DNA of 35,893 nt from an uncultured Roseiflexus sp. (lineage in GTDB: Bacteria; Chloroflexota; Chloroflexia; Chloroflexales; Roseiflexaceae), in the NCBI GenBank assembly GCA_937935075.1, contig CALGYB010000076.1, forward strand, positions 1-35,893, in the 5' to 3' direction. Positions 7,894 to 15,247 of the stretch are shown here, piece by piece. Below the pieces are notes generated by a model. The model ran no database searches, was not told the origin of the DNA, and was given only the letters and a program-made list of their open reading frames with translations. The number at the start of each line of letters is the position of its first letter. Within the stretch, counting starts at the first letter, position 1. The translations under genes were made by a program, and so were the position numbers.

Positions 7894-9297
7894 TCACCTG
7901 CTCAGACTGCCATAGGGAAGATTTCCACACCGCTCCTTGAGATTTTCAGGAAGCAGGCACGGCGGTTCAGGGCGGTTCGTGGCGACGTACTCGTAGAACT
8001 TTGCCTCCGGGTCGGTCAGGTTGGTCAGTTTGAGGATGTACATATCCTGAATGGCGACGTGGTCTTCTGGTCGGATAAACACCGTCCCTTTTGGTCCTTC
8101 GAACGACATGCCCTCCATCGCCTTGATCAGCGCCTCGCCGCTGATGTCGCCGTTGGTCTTGCGCAGCGCCTCGACCAGGAGGATAGCGGCATTCATGCCA
8201 TCAGCATCGAAAATATCGGGGTTGACGCCGTAGCGTGGCTTCGTATTGGCAACCAGAAAATCGTTGGCAGGATTCTTGGGAGCGGTGTAGTGGTAGACAA
8301 TGCCGCTCGTCGAGCCGACCGCACCGCCGAAGAAGACCGGCATCAAGGCATTATCGATAAACGCCGAAGCCAGGCTCATCTTCTCATTCACGCCGAGGTC
8401 GTTGGCTGCCTGGAAGAGCGGGACAAACCCGGATCCCGCCCAGGTGACGATGTACGCTTCCGCCCCCGAGTTGAGAATCTGCTCCATGTACGGTGTAAAG
8501 TCGGTCGTATCGGCAGGCGCGAAAATGTCATCGATCACAAATTCGCCGCCCAACACTCCGCACGCATCGCGGAACGCCGCTGCCGAACCGCGTCCGAAGG
8601 CGTAATCTGGCGCAATCTGCACGAATTTCTTGTACTGCCGAGTAAGATAGGTGCAGACATTCATTGCATCCTGATAGTTATTGCGGCTAACGCGGAAGGT
8701 GTAGATGTTGAAGTCCTTGCCGGTGATATCGTTGGCGGCGGCAGGCGCCACAATGAGCGGGATGCTGTTCTCGAAGGCAATCCCCTGCAATGTGGCGGTT
8801 GCTCCTGAAGAGACGGTGCCGACCAGAATGTTGACTTTGTTGACATCGATCAGTTCGCGGGCGATGGTTGCGGTATTCTGCGGGTTGCTGGCATCATCGC
8901 GCACAAAGACCCGGATCTCGCAATCGTCCACTTTGAAGGTATTCTCTTTCGCGGCGTTGAAATCGAACTTCTCACCGGCCGAGCCGGGAGCGCCGGCCAT
9001 GTACTCCATGCCAAGCATAAAAGAGCGCAGAATATGCGCGCCATAAATTGCGAGCGATCCAGAGGCATCTGTGATCAATCCCACCCTCACCGGTTCGGCG
9101 CACGTCAGGCGTGTGGAAACCGCTTCTTTGGTCGGTTCAGCAGTCGGGACCGGCGTTGCAGGTTGCGTCGGTTCGGGAGTCGGAGCGGGGGCGGCGGGTT
9201 GCGTGGGAGCGGGGGTCGGAGTTGCGGGAGCGCCGCAGGCTGCCAGGACCAGGGTAGCGAGCAGAGACAGCACTGCGAGCAGGCGAGCAGATTTCAT
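7894..9297 (-). CDS. ABC transporter substrate-binding lipoprotein (Peripla_BP_6 type)
   Basis: A 467-residue extracytoplasmic solute-binding protein and the first gene of the transporter operon. The N-terminus MKSARLLAVL... ends in lipobox LAAC with Cys21. A Thr/Pro-rich linker of about 40 residues then tethers the binding domain to the membrane. The domain opens with VRVGLITDASGSLAIYG, typical of Leu/Ile/Val-type binding proteins, and continues with the two-lobe family pattern (IARELIDVNKVNILVG; QIAPDYAFGRG). I chose the ATG at 9297 because GGAGGAGGT lies 5 bases upstream; an ATG at 9312 is inside the region preceding that site. The reading frame stays open to 9537, but that part is not protein-like. 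The ligand is not readable: amino acids, amides or other small carboxylates are all possible. Confidence 0.92.
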   Translation of the reverse strand: MKSARLLAVLSLLATLVLAACGAPATPTPAPTQPAAPAPTPEPTQPATPVPTAEPTKEAVSTRLTCAEPVRVGLITDASGSLAIYGAHILRSFMLGMEYMAGAPGSAGEKFDFNAAKENTFKVDDCEIRVFVRDDASNPQNTATIARELIDVNKVNILVGTVSSGATATLQGIAFENSIPLIVAPAAANDITGKDFNIYTFRVSRNNYQDAMNVCTYLTRQYKKFVQIAPDYAFGRGSAAAFRDACGVLGGEFVIDDIFAPADTTDFTPYMEQILNSGAEAYIVTWAGSGFVPLFQAANDLGVNEKMSLASAFIDNALMPVFFGGAVGSTSGIVYHYTAPKNPANDFLVANTKPRYGVNPDIFDADGMNAAILLVEALRKTNGDISGEALIKAMEGMSFEGPKGTVFIRPEDHVAIQDMYILKLTNLTDPEAKFYEYVATNRPEPPCLLPENLKERCGNLPYGSLSR

Positions 9298-9560
9298 GGT
9301 GACCTCCTCCATATGAGCTTCTTTGCTACAAGGAATGCACAGCGCGCAGAGATGACTGCGTGCTGAGGTTCCCAATGTTCCTGCACGCTCATTGCTTCGG
9401 GACAAGAGCGTCGTCTTGGTGGCAAACGCATAGTGCACGCTAATGTGCATTGTGTAACGAGCATCGCACGCGGGTGTAGGGCAGGTACGGGGCGCAAGTT
9501 TGGAAAGATTCTGACGTGGATAGAGCGTAGTCCACAACAGTTACAGGGTACAAGAGAAGG
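9298..9560 (-). promoter_or_regulatory. Upstream region of the transporter operon with a dyad at 9434-9449
   Basis: This gap should carry the promoter of the transporter operon. A dyad TGCAC-GCTAAT-GTGCA lies at 9434-9449, and on the minus strand TTACAC and CACTAT flank it at about 16-base spacing, a weak candidate promoter. A second small dyad, CAAGA(6)TCTTG, lies at 9403-9418. Neither can be tied to a known regulator from sequence alone. No gene is supported in the region. Confidence 0.3.
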
Positions 9561-9674
9561 GGCAGGTCTCAGACCCGCCCGTACAGACGCGGCGCGGAGG
9601 GGCGGGGCGCAGAGAGGCGGGTCTCACACCCGCCCGTACAAACGGGGCGCGGAGGGGCGGGTCTCACACCCGCC
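9561..9674. repeat. Three REP-like hairpins
   Basis: Three similar palindromes follow one another: GGCAGGTCTCAGACCCGCC at 9561-9579, and GGCGGGTCTCACACCCGCC at 9616-9634 and again at 9656-9674. The spacers share the CGTACA(A/G)ACG and GGCGCGGAGGGGC words. Each can form a 6-7 bp stem. They lie just downstream of vsr (stop at 9681) and upstream of the transporter operon, so they may help end vsr transcripts. They look like a dispersed chromosomal repeat (REP/BIME-like) rather than part of either operon. Confidence 0.75.
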
Positions 9675-9680
9675 CCACAA

Positions 9681-10091
9681 TCAGGATGCAAGAAACCCTG
9701 TCAATTTCTCGAGCAATTTTTCGTGATCGCGCGTTTCGCATTCCCAGACGATCAGCACATTCCAGCCGAGATATTCCAGTTTGTGCAGGTTCTCACGGTC
9801 ACGGATTATATTGCGATCAAGTTTCCGGTTCCAGTACTCGATATTACTCGTCGGTCGCGCGGCGTGGGGACACCCTTCATGCTGATGCCAGAAGCAGCCG
9901 TGAACGAAAATGACCTTCTTGTGGCGCGGCAAAACAATATCAGGCTTTCCGGGCAAATCCTTGCGATGGAGCCGAAACCGATACCCCAGCTTGTGAACCA
10001 GCGAGCGCACAAGGCGTTCCGGCGAGGTATTTTCGCCGCGAACCTTCGCCATAATGCGGCTGCGCTCTTCGGGTTGGAAGACATCCGGCAT
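9681..10091 (-). CDS. vsr: Very short patch repair (Vsr) endonuclease
   Basis: A 136-residue Vsr-family endonuclease that nicks next to T:G mismatches produced by deamination of 5-methylcytosine. The family core is intact: GKPDIVLPRHKKVIFVHGC with catalytic Asp51, FWHQHEGCPH with His69, zinc ligands Cys66, His71, Cys74 and Cys118, then SNIEYW, N..RD and GWNVLIVWECE. The length matches E. coli Vsr closely. It starts 4 bases after the stop of the restriction endonuclease candidate, so it is the third gene of the restriction-modification unit, where it would counter C-to-T mutation at the methylated site. The GC content is like the surroundings, unlike the endonuclease gene. Confidence is high. 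Confidence 0.96.
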   Translation of the reverse strand: MPDVFQPEERSRIMAKVRGENTSPERLVRSLVHKLGYRFRLHRKDLPGKPDIVLPRHKKVIFVHGCFWHQHEGCPHAARPTSNIEYWNRKLDRNIIRDRENLHKLEYLGWNVLIVWECETRDHEKLLEKLTGFLAS

Positions 10092-10095
10092 GGCT

Positions 10096-10965
10096 TTATC
10101 GCGCTCGCTTGAGCGTCGTCCACTTTGACTCGGTGACTATTGTACCATTTCGCTTCCAGATCGTTCGTCGTTTAACATCGGGACCTGACATTTGCGCCTC
10201 GATGCCGATTTCGACGACATCCTGATCATCGCACTTGAATACGTCGTAGAGTATTTTCAAGAACTTAACTTCATCAATCTTCCAGCAAAGCGGTTTGGGG
10301 TTGTTACGCGCATCGGGAATGGTTCTGGGGAAGAGGTACAAGCATGGAGGGGGAACCTTCATACTGCCTGTTTTTGTAGCGCGTTCAGGCTCGTTATTCA
10401 ACTTGGGACAAATACGACCTCTCGTACCACAGAGCATATCCCAAATAATCAAGCCGTCCACACTCTCTTTCCGGTGAATTATCTCGGCACTCAACCGTGT
10501 ATGTATGCCCGACCATGCGTTATGGCGCGGATCGGCGCCAGGATTTTGGCAGAGCGACCAGATGATGAACTCATCCGCATTTGCAGGACGCTGAAAAATA
10601 TTGGTATTGTTTCCATCGAGACAACCCTTTGCTTCGATAACACAGATGCGATCGTCAATACAAACTTCATAGTCGTGTCGCTCGCCTGAACCGCTGAATT
10701 TCCAGTCTGTTATCTTGCCTTGTTGCTTCAAAAAATCAAGAACTTTCTCAATAAACTCGCGCTTTTCAGATGTCGTGGCCGCCTGTGTGCCGCGCAGACG
10801 TTCAATTGCCGCTCGAAAGAGACCGGATTGCCAGAATTCGTCATCATTCATTCCATGGTCTCCGATCCGAGGCGCATGCGCTTTCAGCGCTTCGGCGTAA
10901 TCGTTGATGAGCCTCTCTGTCTCTTCGGATAACTCACAGAGAATGACCGGCTCACGGGCTGACAT
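10096..10965 (-). CDS. Putative type II restriction endonuclease, PD-(D/E)xK fold
   Basis: A 289-residue protein that I do not recognise as a named family. It contains HDYEVCIDDRICVIEAKG (about residues 97-114): an Asp followed by a beta-strand and E-A-K, the spacing of a PD-(D/E)xK nuclease active site (D98, E111, K113). Position supports the call: it lies between a cytosine methyltransferase and Vsr. I chose the ATG at 10965 (MSAREPVIL), which overlaps the methyltransferase end by 14 bases; the frame upstream of that is just the methyltransferase region. Base composition is different: three 60-base lines I counted inside it run at 43-48% G+C, against 62-65% in sampled lines of vsr, the methyltransferase and the secretion genes. 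This suggests separate acquisition. The recognition site is unknown, but it should match the methyltransferase. Confidence 0.7.
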   Translation of the reverse strand: MSAREPVILCELSEETERLINDYAEALKAHAPRIGDHGMNDDEFWQSGLFRAAIERLRGTQAATTSEKREFIEKVLDFLKQQGKITDWKFSGSGERHDYEVCIDDRICVIEAKGCLDGNNTNIFQRPANADEFIIWSLCQNPGADPRHNAWSGIHTRLSAEIIHRKESVDGLIIWDMLCGTRGRICPKLNNEPERATKTGSMKVPPPCLYLFPRTIPDARNNPKPLCWKIDEVKFLKILYDVFKCDDQDVVEIGIEAQMSGPDVKRRTIWKRNGTIVTESKWTTLKRAR

Positions 10966-12115
10966 ACGCCAGGGACTCCTCAGTCTGCACGAGAGATGTT
11001 GCAATCGGGCGAAGGATATGCTCTTCCAGCCACGCAACGACCGGCACGACAACCGCATCGCCCATGACGTGATACCCATCATTGTAACGTTCAGGCAACC
11101 AGTACCTGTCGGGTAATCCCATCAACCGCGCCGCTTCGCGCGCCGAAAGCAGCCGTGAGCGAACGACATCCCCTTCGACCACCAGAATCGTCTGCCGGCT
11201 CGAACCGCCAGCCGGCGTTCGCAGGCAACCGCTCACGCCATCGAACCGCACTTCTGCGCGCTGGCGCTTGACCCCATCCTGAACGCGCGTTCGCTTGTAG
11301 ATTGTACCAATGTGGAGACGACCGGTCAACTGCGCGTGACGCACCTTGGCGAGATTAAGCGGAGACATGAGCGACAGGAGGCGTTGCGTTTCTTCGGGGC
11401 GATGCCAGGAAACACCGGTCGGCTCAGGATCGATCACATCGTGAAGACAGCGTGGCGCCTGTTTCGGCAAAGGGAGACTCCACCAGATCCATGCATCTTG
11501 CGCCAATGGCGCGAGATGACGGAAGGCGCGAACGACCGCTGCCGGATGCCACGTTGCGTGCGGCGTGGGCGAGATCACCATCGCCGGTATCGTCACATCG
11601 TCCTTCACAGCAACAATGAAGAGCCGTGGTCGCGATTGAGGGACGAAATGCACGGCGTCGATGACCATTGCTCCCAGGCGGTATCCCTGTGCAGCAATAA
11701 CCGAGGCCAGTTCCTGAAAATCGCGTCCTCGATTCGAGGTGAGCAAACCAACAACATTTTCAATGGCAATGATCGGCGCCGGTCGCCCTTCCCGGTCGAG
11801 CGTGGTCACCAGATTCCAGAATGGCCAGAATGTACCGCTGCGTTCGGCGCGAAGCCCGCCCCCCTTCCCCGCAAGCGACAGATCCTGACAGGGGAAAGAC
11901 GCCCACGCCAGCAATGCGCGACCCGGAAGCATATCGGTCGTGATGCGATGAATGTCCTCAACAACCAGCTCCGGCGCACCGGAGAAGTTGCGCCGATACA
12001 CGTCCGCTTTTTTTGCGTCGATGTCATTGGCGAACAGGCAGGTCCACTGCGGCCCCAGTCCAATCCGTGCCAGGCCGCCGCCGGCAAAGAATTCGTAGAA
12101 GGTCAGGCTGGTCAT
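10952..12115 (-). CDS. DNA (cytosine-5) methyltransferase
   Basis: A 387-residue C5-cytosine methyltransferase, the first gene of the restriction-modification unit. Motif I is FYEFFAGGGLARIGL (SAM binding), motif IV is SFPCQDLSLAG with catalytic Cys76, motif VI is IAIENVVGLL, motif VIII is PQSRPRLFIVAV, and motifs IX-X are RLLSAREAARLMGLPD and GDAVVVPVVAWL. A target-recognition segment of about 100 residues separates VIII and IX. The length is typical. There is no N-terminal helix-turn-helix, so autoregulation by an added domain is unlikely. Instead a dyad lies 23 bases upstream of the ATG. The product should methylate host sites against the adjacent nuclease. The ribosome site is weak (GGTGAGCG). 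Confidence 0.95.
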   Translation of the reverse strand: MTSLTFYEFFAGGGLARIGLGPQWTCLFANDIDAKKADVYRRNFSGAPELVVEDIHRITTDMLPGRALLAWASFPCQDLSLAGKGGGLRAERSGTFWPFWNLVTTLDREGRPAPIIAIENVVGLLTSNRGRDFQELASVIAAQGYRLGAMVIDAVHFVPQSRPRLFIVAVKDDVTIPAMVISPTPHATWHPAAVVRAFRHLAPLAQDAWIWWSLPLPKQAPRCLHDVIDPEPTGVSWHRPEETQRLLSLMSPLNLAKVRHAQLTGRLHIGTIYKRTRVQDGVKRQRAEVRFDGVSGCLRTPAGGSSRQTILVVEGDVVRSRLLSAREAARLMGLPDRYWLPERYNDGYHVMGDAVVVPVVAWLEEHILRPIATSLVQTEESLAYVSP

Positions 12116-12137
12116 GAAGAGCGCTCACCGAGAATAA

Positions 12138-12164
12138 ACACGTGTAGACGTTCTATACACATGT
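12138..12164 (-). promoter_or_regulatory. Dyad upstream of the methyltransferase gene
   Basis: ACACGTGTA (12138-12146) and TACACATGT (12156-12164) are inverted arms matching at 8 of 9 positions, separated by 9 bases and centred about 36 bases upstream of the methyltransferase ATG. On the minus strand a TATAGA sequence lies within it, so it could overlap a -10 region. No C-protein gene is in the window; the binding protein could be the methyltransferase itself or an unlinked regulator. The function is inferred. Confidence 0.4.
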
Positions 12165-12494
12165 TCGACATGCGTGCAATGACCTGTAACAGCCCGTTTG
12201 TACCACGTTCGGGATCAGTCGTCAAGAGGATCTATTCCCGCTTAGATCCCAGGCATCTACACGCCGCGCATTCCGGCGTCGCACGCAGCGACCACAGGTT
12301 CGCACGCCACTGTTGCGCGCTGCCAGGCAACGCCATATTCATCGAGCGTTTTCGATCTGCCAGCGACTCCGGGCTTCCCGCCACTGCTGCGAATATCATT
12401 TCGCCTGGCGTTTTGTTGTGCGCCTGAGCGCCTATCCGAACAATCGCCGCATGGAGTGCAGCCAGGCGGGCGAAGGCTTTTTTCCTGCTCGACG
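12165..12494. other. Gap between rex and the methyltransferase, no gene seen
   Basis: About 330 bases without a supported gene. Short frames on both strands have no recognisable features. It contains weak 5-bp stems only (for example GTCGC-ACGCA-GCGAC near 12283). It would contain the rex transcript end, but I see no clear stem plus U-tract on the minus strand. Confidence 0.6.
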
Positions 12495-13157
12495 CTACGT
12501 TTCGGGGTTGTTATGACGCACGCCCGCAATATCGCGCGCGAGATAGTAGGTCATGCTATGAAGGATGGCAACCGGATCGATATAGCGCACCCAGACGCCC
12601 TCGGGAACCTGAAGCACGGTAGGCGCATAACTCAGAATAGCGCGCACGCCCGCCATCACCAGACGGTCCGCCACTTCCTGCGCACTGCGCGCTGGAACTG
12701 CAATGATTGCCAGACGGATGCCCTGCTCCCGGATGACCCGCTCCGCCTCTTCAAAACTCTGGATGGTCATGCCATCGATGACCTTGCCGATCTTTGCCGG
12801 GTTGCTGTCGAACAGCCCGGCGATGCGGATGCCCTGCTGACGGAAGCCTTCGTACCGGGCAATGGCTTCACCGAGATGCCCGATGCCGATCAGCGCCACA
12901 GGCCATTCTTGCGTCAGACCAAGGATATCCTCGATCTGCTGGAGCAGTTTGCGAACATCGTAGCCGATGCCTTGTTTGCCAAACTCACCAAAGTAGGAGA
13001 GATCTTTGCGGATCTGTGCAGCAGTGACATTGATGCGGTCGCCAAGTTCCTGTGAGGAGACAGACTCGATGCCTTCCTGAAGGAGATAGCGCAGACTGCG
13101 AGCGTACAACGGCAGCCGCCGGACAACAACATCAGGGGGTCCTTCCATTCGATCCAC
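12495..13157 (-). CDS. rex: Redox-sensing transcriptional repressor Rex
   Basis: A 220-residue Rex repressor. The N-terminal winged helix contains [16 protein letters not shown] and [30 protein letters not shown], the family's DNA-binding segment. The Rossmann domain has [13 protein letters not shown] (NADH/NAD+ loop) and [12 protein letters not shown], and the C-terminus has [17 protein letters not shown]. Rex senses the NADH/NAD+ ratio and represses respiratory or fermentative genes when NAD+ is high. The GTG at 13157 is preferred because GGAGGT lies 4 bases before it; an in-frame ATG at 13148 is 13 bases from that site. No Rex-regulated metabolic gene is adjacent. A TTGACA-N18-TACACT promoter lies upstream, overlapping the end of the preceding gene. 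Confidence 0.96.
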   Translation of the reverse strand: MDRMEGPPDVVVRRLPLYARSLRYLLQEGIESVSSQELGDRINVTAAQIRKDLSYFGEFGKQGIGYDVRKLLQQIEDILGLTQEWPVALIGIGHLGEAIARYEGFRQQGIRIAGLFDSNPAKIGKVIDGMTIQSFEEAERVIREQGIRLAIIAVPARSAQEVADRLVMAGVRAILSYAPTVLQVPEGVWVRYIDPVAILHSMTYYLARDIAGVRHNNPET

Positions 13158-13235
13158 AGAGACCTCCGCGCCTGAACCGTTTGCTTACCATATGTGCGCT
13201 GATATGGGAAGCGCTGACGTGCATGAAGTATGTGA

Positions 13236-13265
13236 AGTGTAGCACTATCTTTGTCGGATTGTCAA
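13236..13265 (-). promoter_or_regulatory. Candidate sigma-70-type promoter of rex
   Basis: On the minus strand TTGACA (13265-13260) and TACACT (13241-13236) are 18 bases apart, about 80 bases before the rex start. The -35 hexamer is a perfect consensus and overlaps the stop codon of the preceding gene, so rex is likely transcribed separately from the secretion operon. I could not identify a Rex operator by eye. Confidence 0.45.
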
Positions 13266-15247
13266 GATGTACCTATCGCCTCCCATACCGTCGGCGAAAG
13301 CGGCGCAATAGAACTCACGCGCAGCAATGCGCTCAGCGCTGCCAGATGCGCTGCGTCGTAGACATGGCATTGTCGTTCGAGGCGGACATGCGGCGCAAGA
13401 ATGCGCACCATTCCCGCCGGAGGCGAGTCGCCTGCGCCGTGTGATCGCCCGTATCCGCCACCCGTGATAACGGCAGGGAAGAGTGTGTGTTGTCGCTGTG
13501 AGGCATCCGGCATACGGGTCTGCGCCAGCACAGAGTAGACGGGCGCATCGGGGTGGCGCAGCAGACGGGCAACGAGATCACTGTGCGCCCGGCGGAGCAG
13601 TGCGTCAGGTTCCACAAGAACGATCAACAGTGCACGCATCGCCGCGCTAGCCCGTGGAAAGGAGCGCACAGCCCGTCCAAGCGCCATCAACGACTCTGCT
13701 GCTGCGCCTGGCAACGCAACCAGGTGCGGCGTCTCCTTGCAGAGCGCACTGACCTGCCCCTGGTCGATGATAGTCACCGCCAGCGTATCGGGCGCTTCGG
13801 CATACAACAGGTCGATGAGCGCAGAACTTGCGCTCTCGATGGCTTTGCCGCCGTAGAATCCGACGTGTCGCCAGGTGTGCAGCGGCAGGAACGATACTGC
13901 TGAGGCGCCACGGTGGAAGGCGGGCAGACGTGAATCCCACTGACGCCGCGCCACCGGCAGGAGCAGGTGACTGCTGTGCATCGCGGGAACAGGACTATGC
14001 AGCGTGGCCGCCAGCGTCGGATGGGTGGGTGTGGTGCGTTGCCACTGCGCTTTTGAACCGGTCAGACGGGTTTCGATCTGTTCCGGCAGTGTTGCCAGCG
14101 TCTCGAACTCATCAGGGTGGGCAGCAACAGTCAAACGCACCTGCGCTCGCTGGCGTTCAATGCCGGCTTCAGCAAATGTGACCATGCTTCGTGCCAGCCT
14201 CTGCTGTTCATAAACGTCCAGAATGGCTGCAACCGCTGCTGCGGCGCTGTCGGTCATGCGGGATTGATAGTCTTTGATTGTGTTGGGGTCGGGTTGTGTA
14301 ATGGATTGCTCTGACGCCACAAGATGATCGACTGTTGCCAGAACATCAGGTTGCCCTTCTTCTCCACCTGTCGATGGGGCATCATTCGGAGGTGCGTCGT
14401 GGTTGCCGCATTCCGGCGCTTTTTCCGCCTCATCTCTCTGGTTCTCTGGGATGGGATTTCCCAGAAACAAAGCCGGTCTGCCGAACCGCAAAAGCACATC
14501 TTTCCAGCGTTGCATTCTCCGCCCTATACCTTGAAGCGTTGCCATACGTCGGAGGGCGCCGGTCCAGACCTGCGCATGCCTTCGTGCCACTGTGCTCCAT
14601 TGTTGGAGGGGCACGCTCCATTTCTGCGCAGGTACAGGATGCTGGCCTTCAGGTTGCCCACAGGGAGGCGCAGCGCTCACAAGGGTCGATTTTTCCCGGT
14701 AAGCCGTCTCGTTGAATTGCCCGTTTGAGGCATCAGGGCGCTCCAACTCCCCCTTCTCCCTGCGAGGGAGCGGGGGGCGGGGAGGATGAAGGAAACCAGG
14801 GCGTTCCAATGCGCACACCACCCACGCCCATCCAACAAACCTGTCCCTGAAAGGGGACGCCTCGACGCCAGTGACATCCGTGGCTGGATGCCCACAGCGA
14901 AGCGCCCCCACGTTGTGTCGCCGGCGCCGCACTGCAACAATCGCCAGCATCAGGAACGCAACGCTGCTCAGGGAGAACGTGGCAATCAGTCCATTCGTCT
15001 CCACCCAGACAATCCATTGCCCACCAACATCCACAATGATAGATACCGCATTGTCTGGAAGTACGTCACCGGACTGCCGTCCGGGAGTGACGGTTGGCGC
15101 TGCTCTTGTCTCGCGCGGCGCTTCCTGGACCATTCCCGCCTGCGACTGTCGGGGAATGGGGGGAGCGTATGCTGTCGCCAGCGCGACCGCAGCAGCAATC
15201 AGCACAATCAGGCTGACCAGCAACGCTTCAATTCGTGGTACGCTCAT
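13262..15247 (-). CDS. Membrane-anchored degenerate FtsK/VirD4-like protein
   Basis: A 661-residue protein. Two hydrophobic segments (about 8-27 and 86-106) anchor the N-terminus, a charged and Pro-rich middle follows, and the C-terminal 200 residues follow the line of an FtsK/HerA-type translocase. HVGFYGGKAIES (461-472) sits where the P-loop should be, then LAVTIIDQG (about 490-497), KETPHLVALP (504-513), a Walker-B-like LLIVLVEPDALL (540-551) and VLAQTRMPD (about 573-581), which resembles FtsK's ATQRP. The GxxxxGK(S/T) loop is not intact and the Walker B acid is altered, so it may be a pseudo-ATPase. In type IV secretion operons this position suits the VirD4-like coupling protein. The ATG at 15247 follows AAGGAAGGA and overlaps the previous gene by 20 bases. 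The FtsK link is my inference from motif order. Confidence 0.6.
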   Translation of the reverse strand: MSVPRIEALLVSLIVLIAAAVALATAYAPPIPRQSQAGMVQEAPRETRAAPTVTPGRQSGDVLPDNAVSIIVDVGGQWIVWVETNGLIATFSLSSVAFLMLAIVAVRRRRHNVGALRCGHPATDVTGVEASPFRDRFVGWAWVVCALERPGFLHPPRPPLPRREKGELERPDASNGQFNETAYREKSTLVSAAPPCGQPEGQHPVPAQKWSVPLQQWSTVARRHAQVWTGALRRMATLQGIGRRMQRWKDVLLRFGRPALFLGNPIPENQRDEAEKAPECGNHDAPPNDAPSTGGEEGQPDVLATVDHLVASEQSITQPDPNTIKDYQSRMTDSAAAAVAAILDVYEQQRLARSMVTFAEAGIERQRAQVRLTVAAHPDEFETLATLPEQIETRLTGSKAQWQRTTPTHPTLAATLHSPVPAMHSSHLLLPVARRQWDSRLPAFHRGASAVSFLPLHTWRHVGFYGGKAIESASSALIDLLYAEAPDTLAVTIIDQGQVSALCKETPHLVALPGAAAESLMALGRAVRSFPRASAAMRALLIVLVEPDALLRRAHSDLVARLLRHPDAPVYSVLAQTRMPDASQRQHTLFPAVITGGGYGRSHGAGDSPPAGMVRILAPHVRLERQCHVYDAAHLAALSALLRVSSIAPLSPTVWEAIGTS

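Noticed and set aside
7760-7930. N-terminal extension of livG to 7930
   Set aside because: No LivG similarity before the ATG at 7759, and it would overlap the lipoprotein gene.
12450-12494. Intrinsic terminator with a T-run near 12478
   Set aside because: The T-run is on the plus strand, the stem is only about 4 bp, and no plus-strand gene precedes it.
12257-12529. Small gene of 90 residues on the minus strand
   Set aside because: Low-complexity Arg-rich composition with no features, overlapping the rex end.
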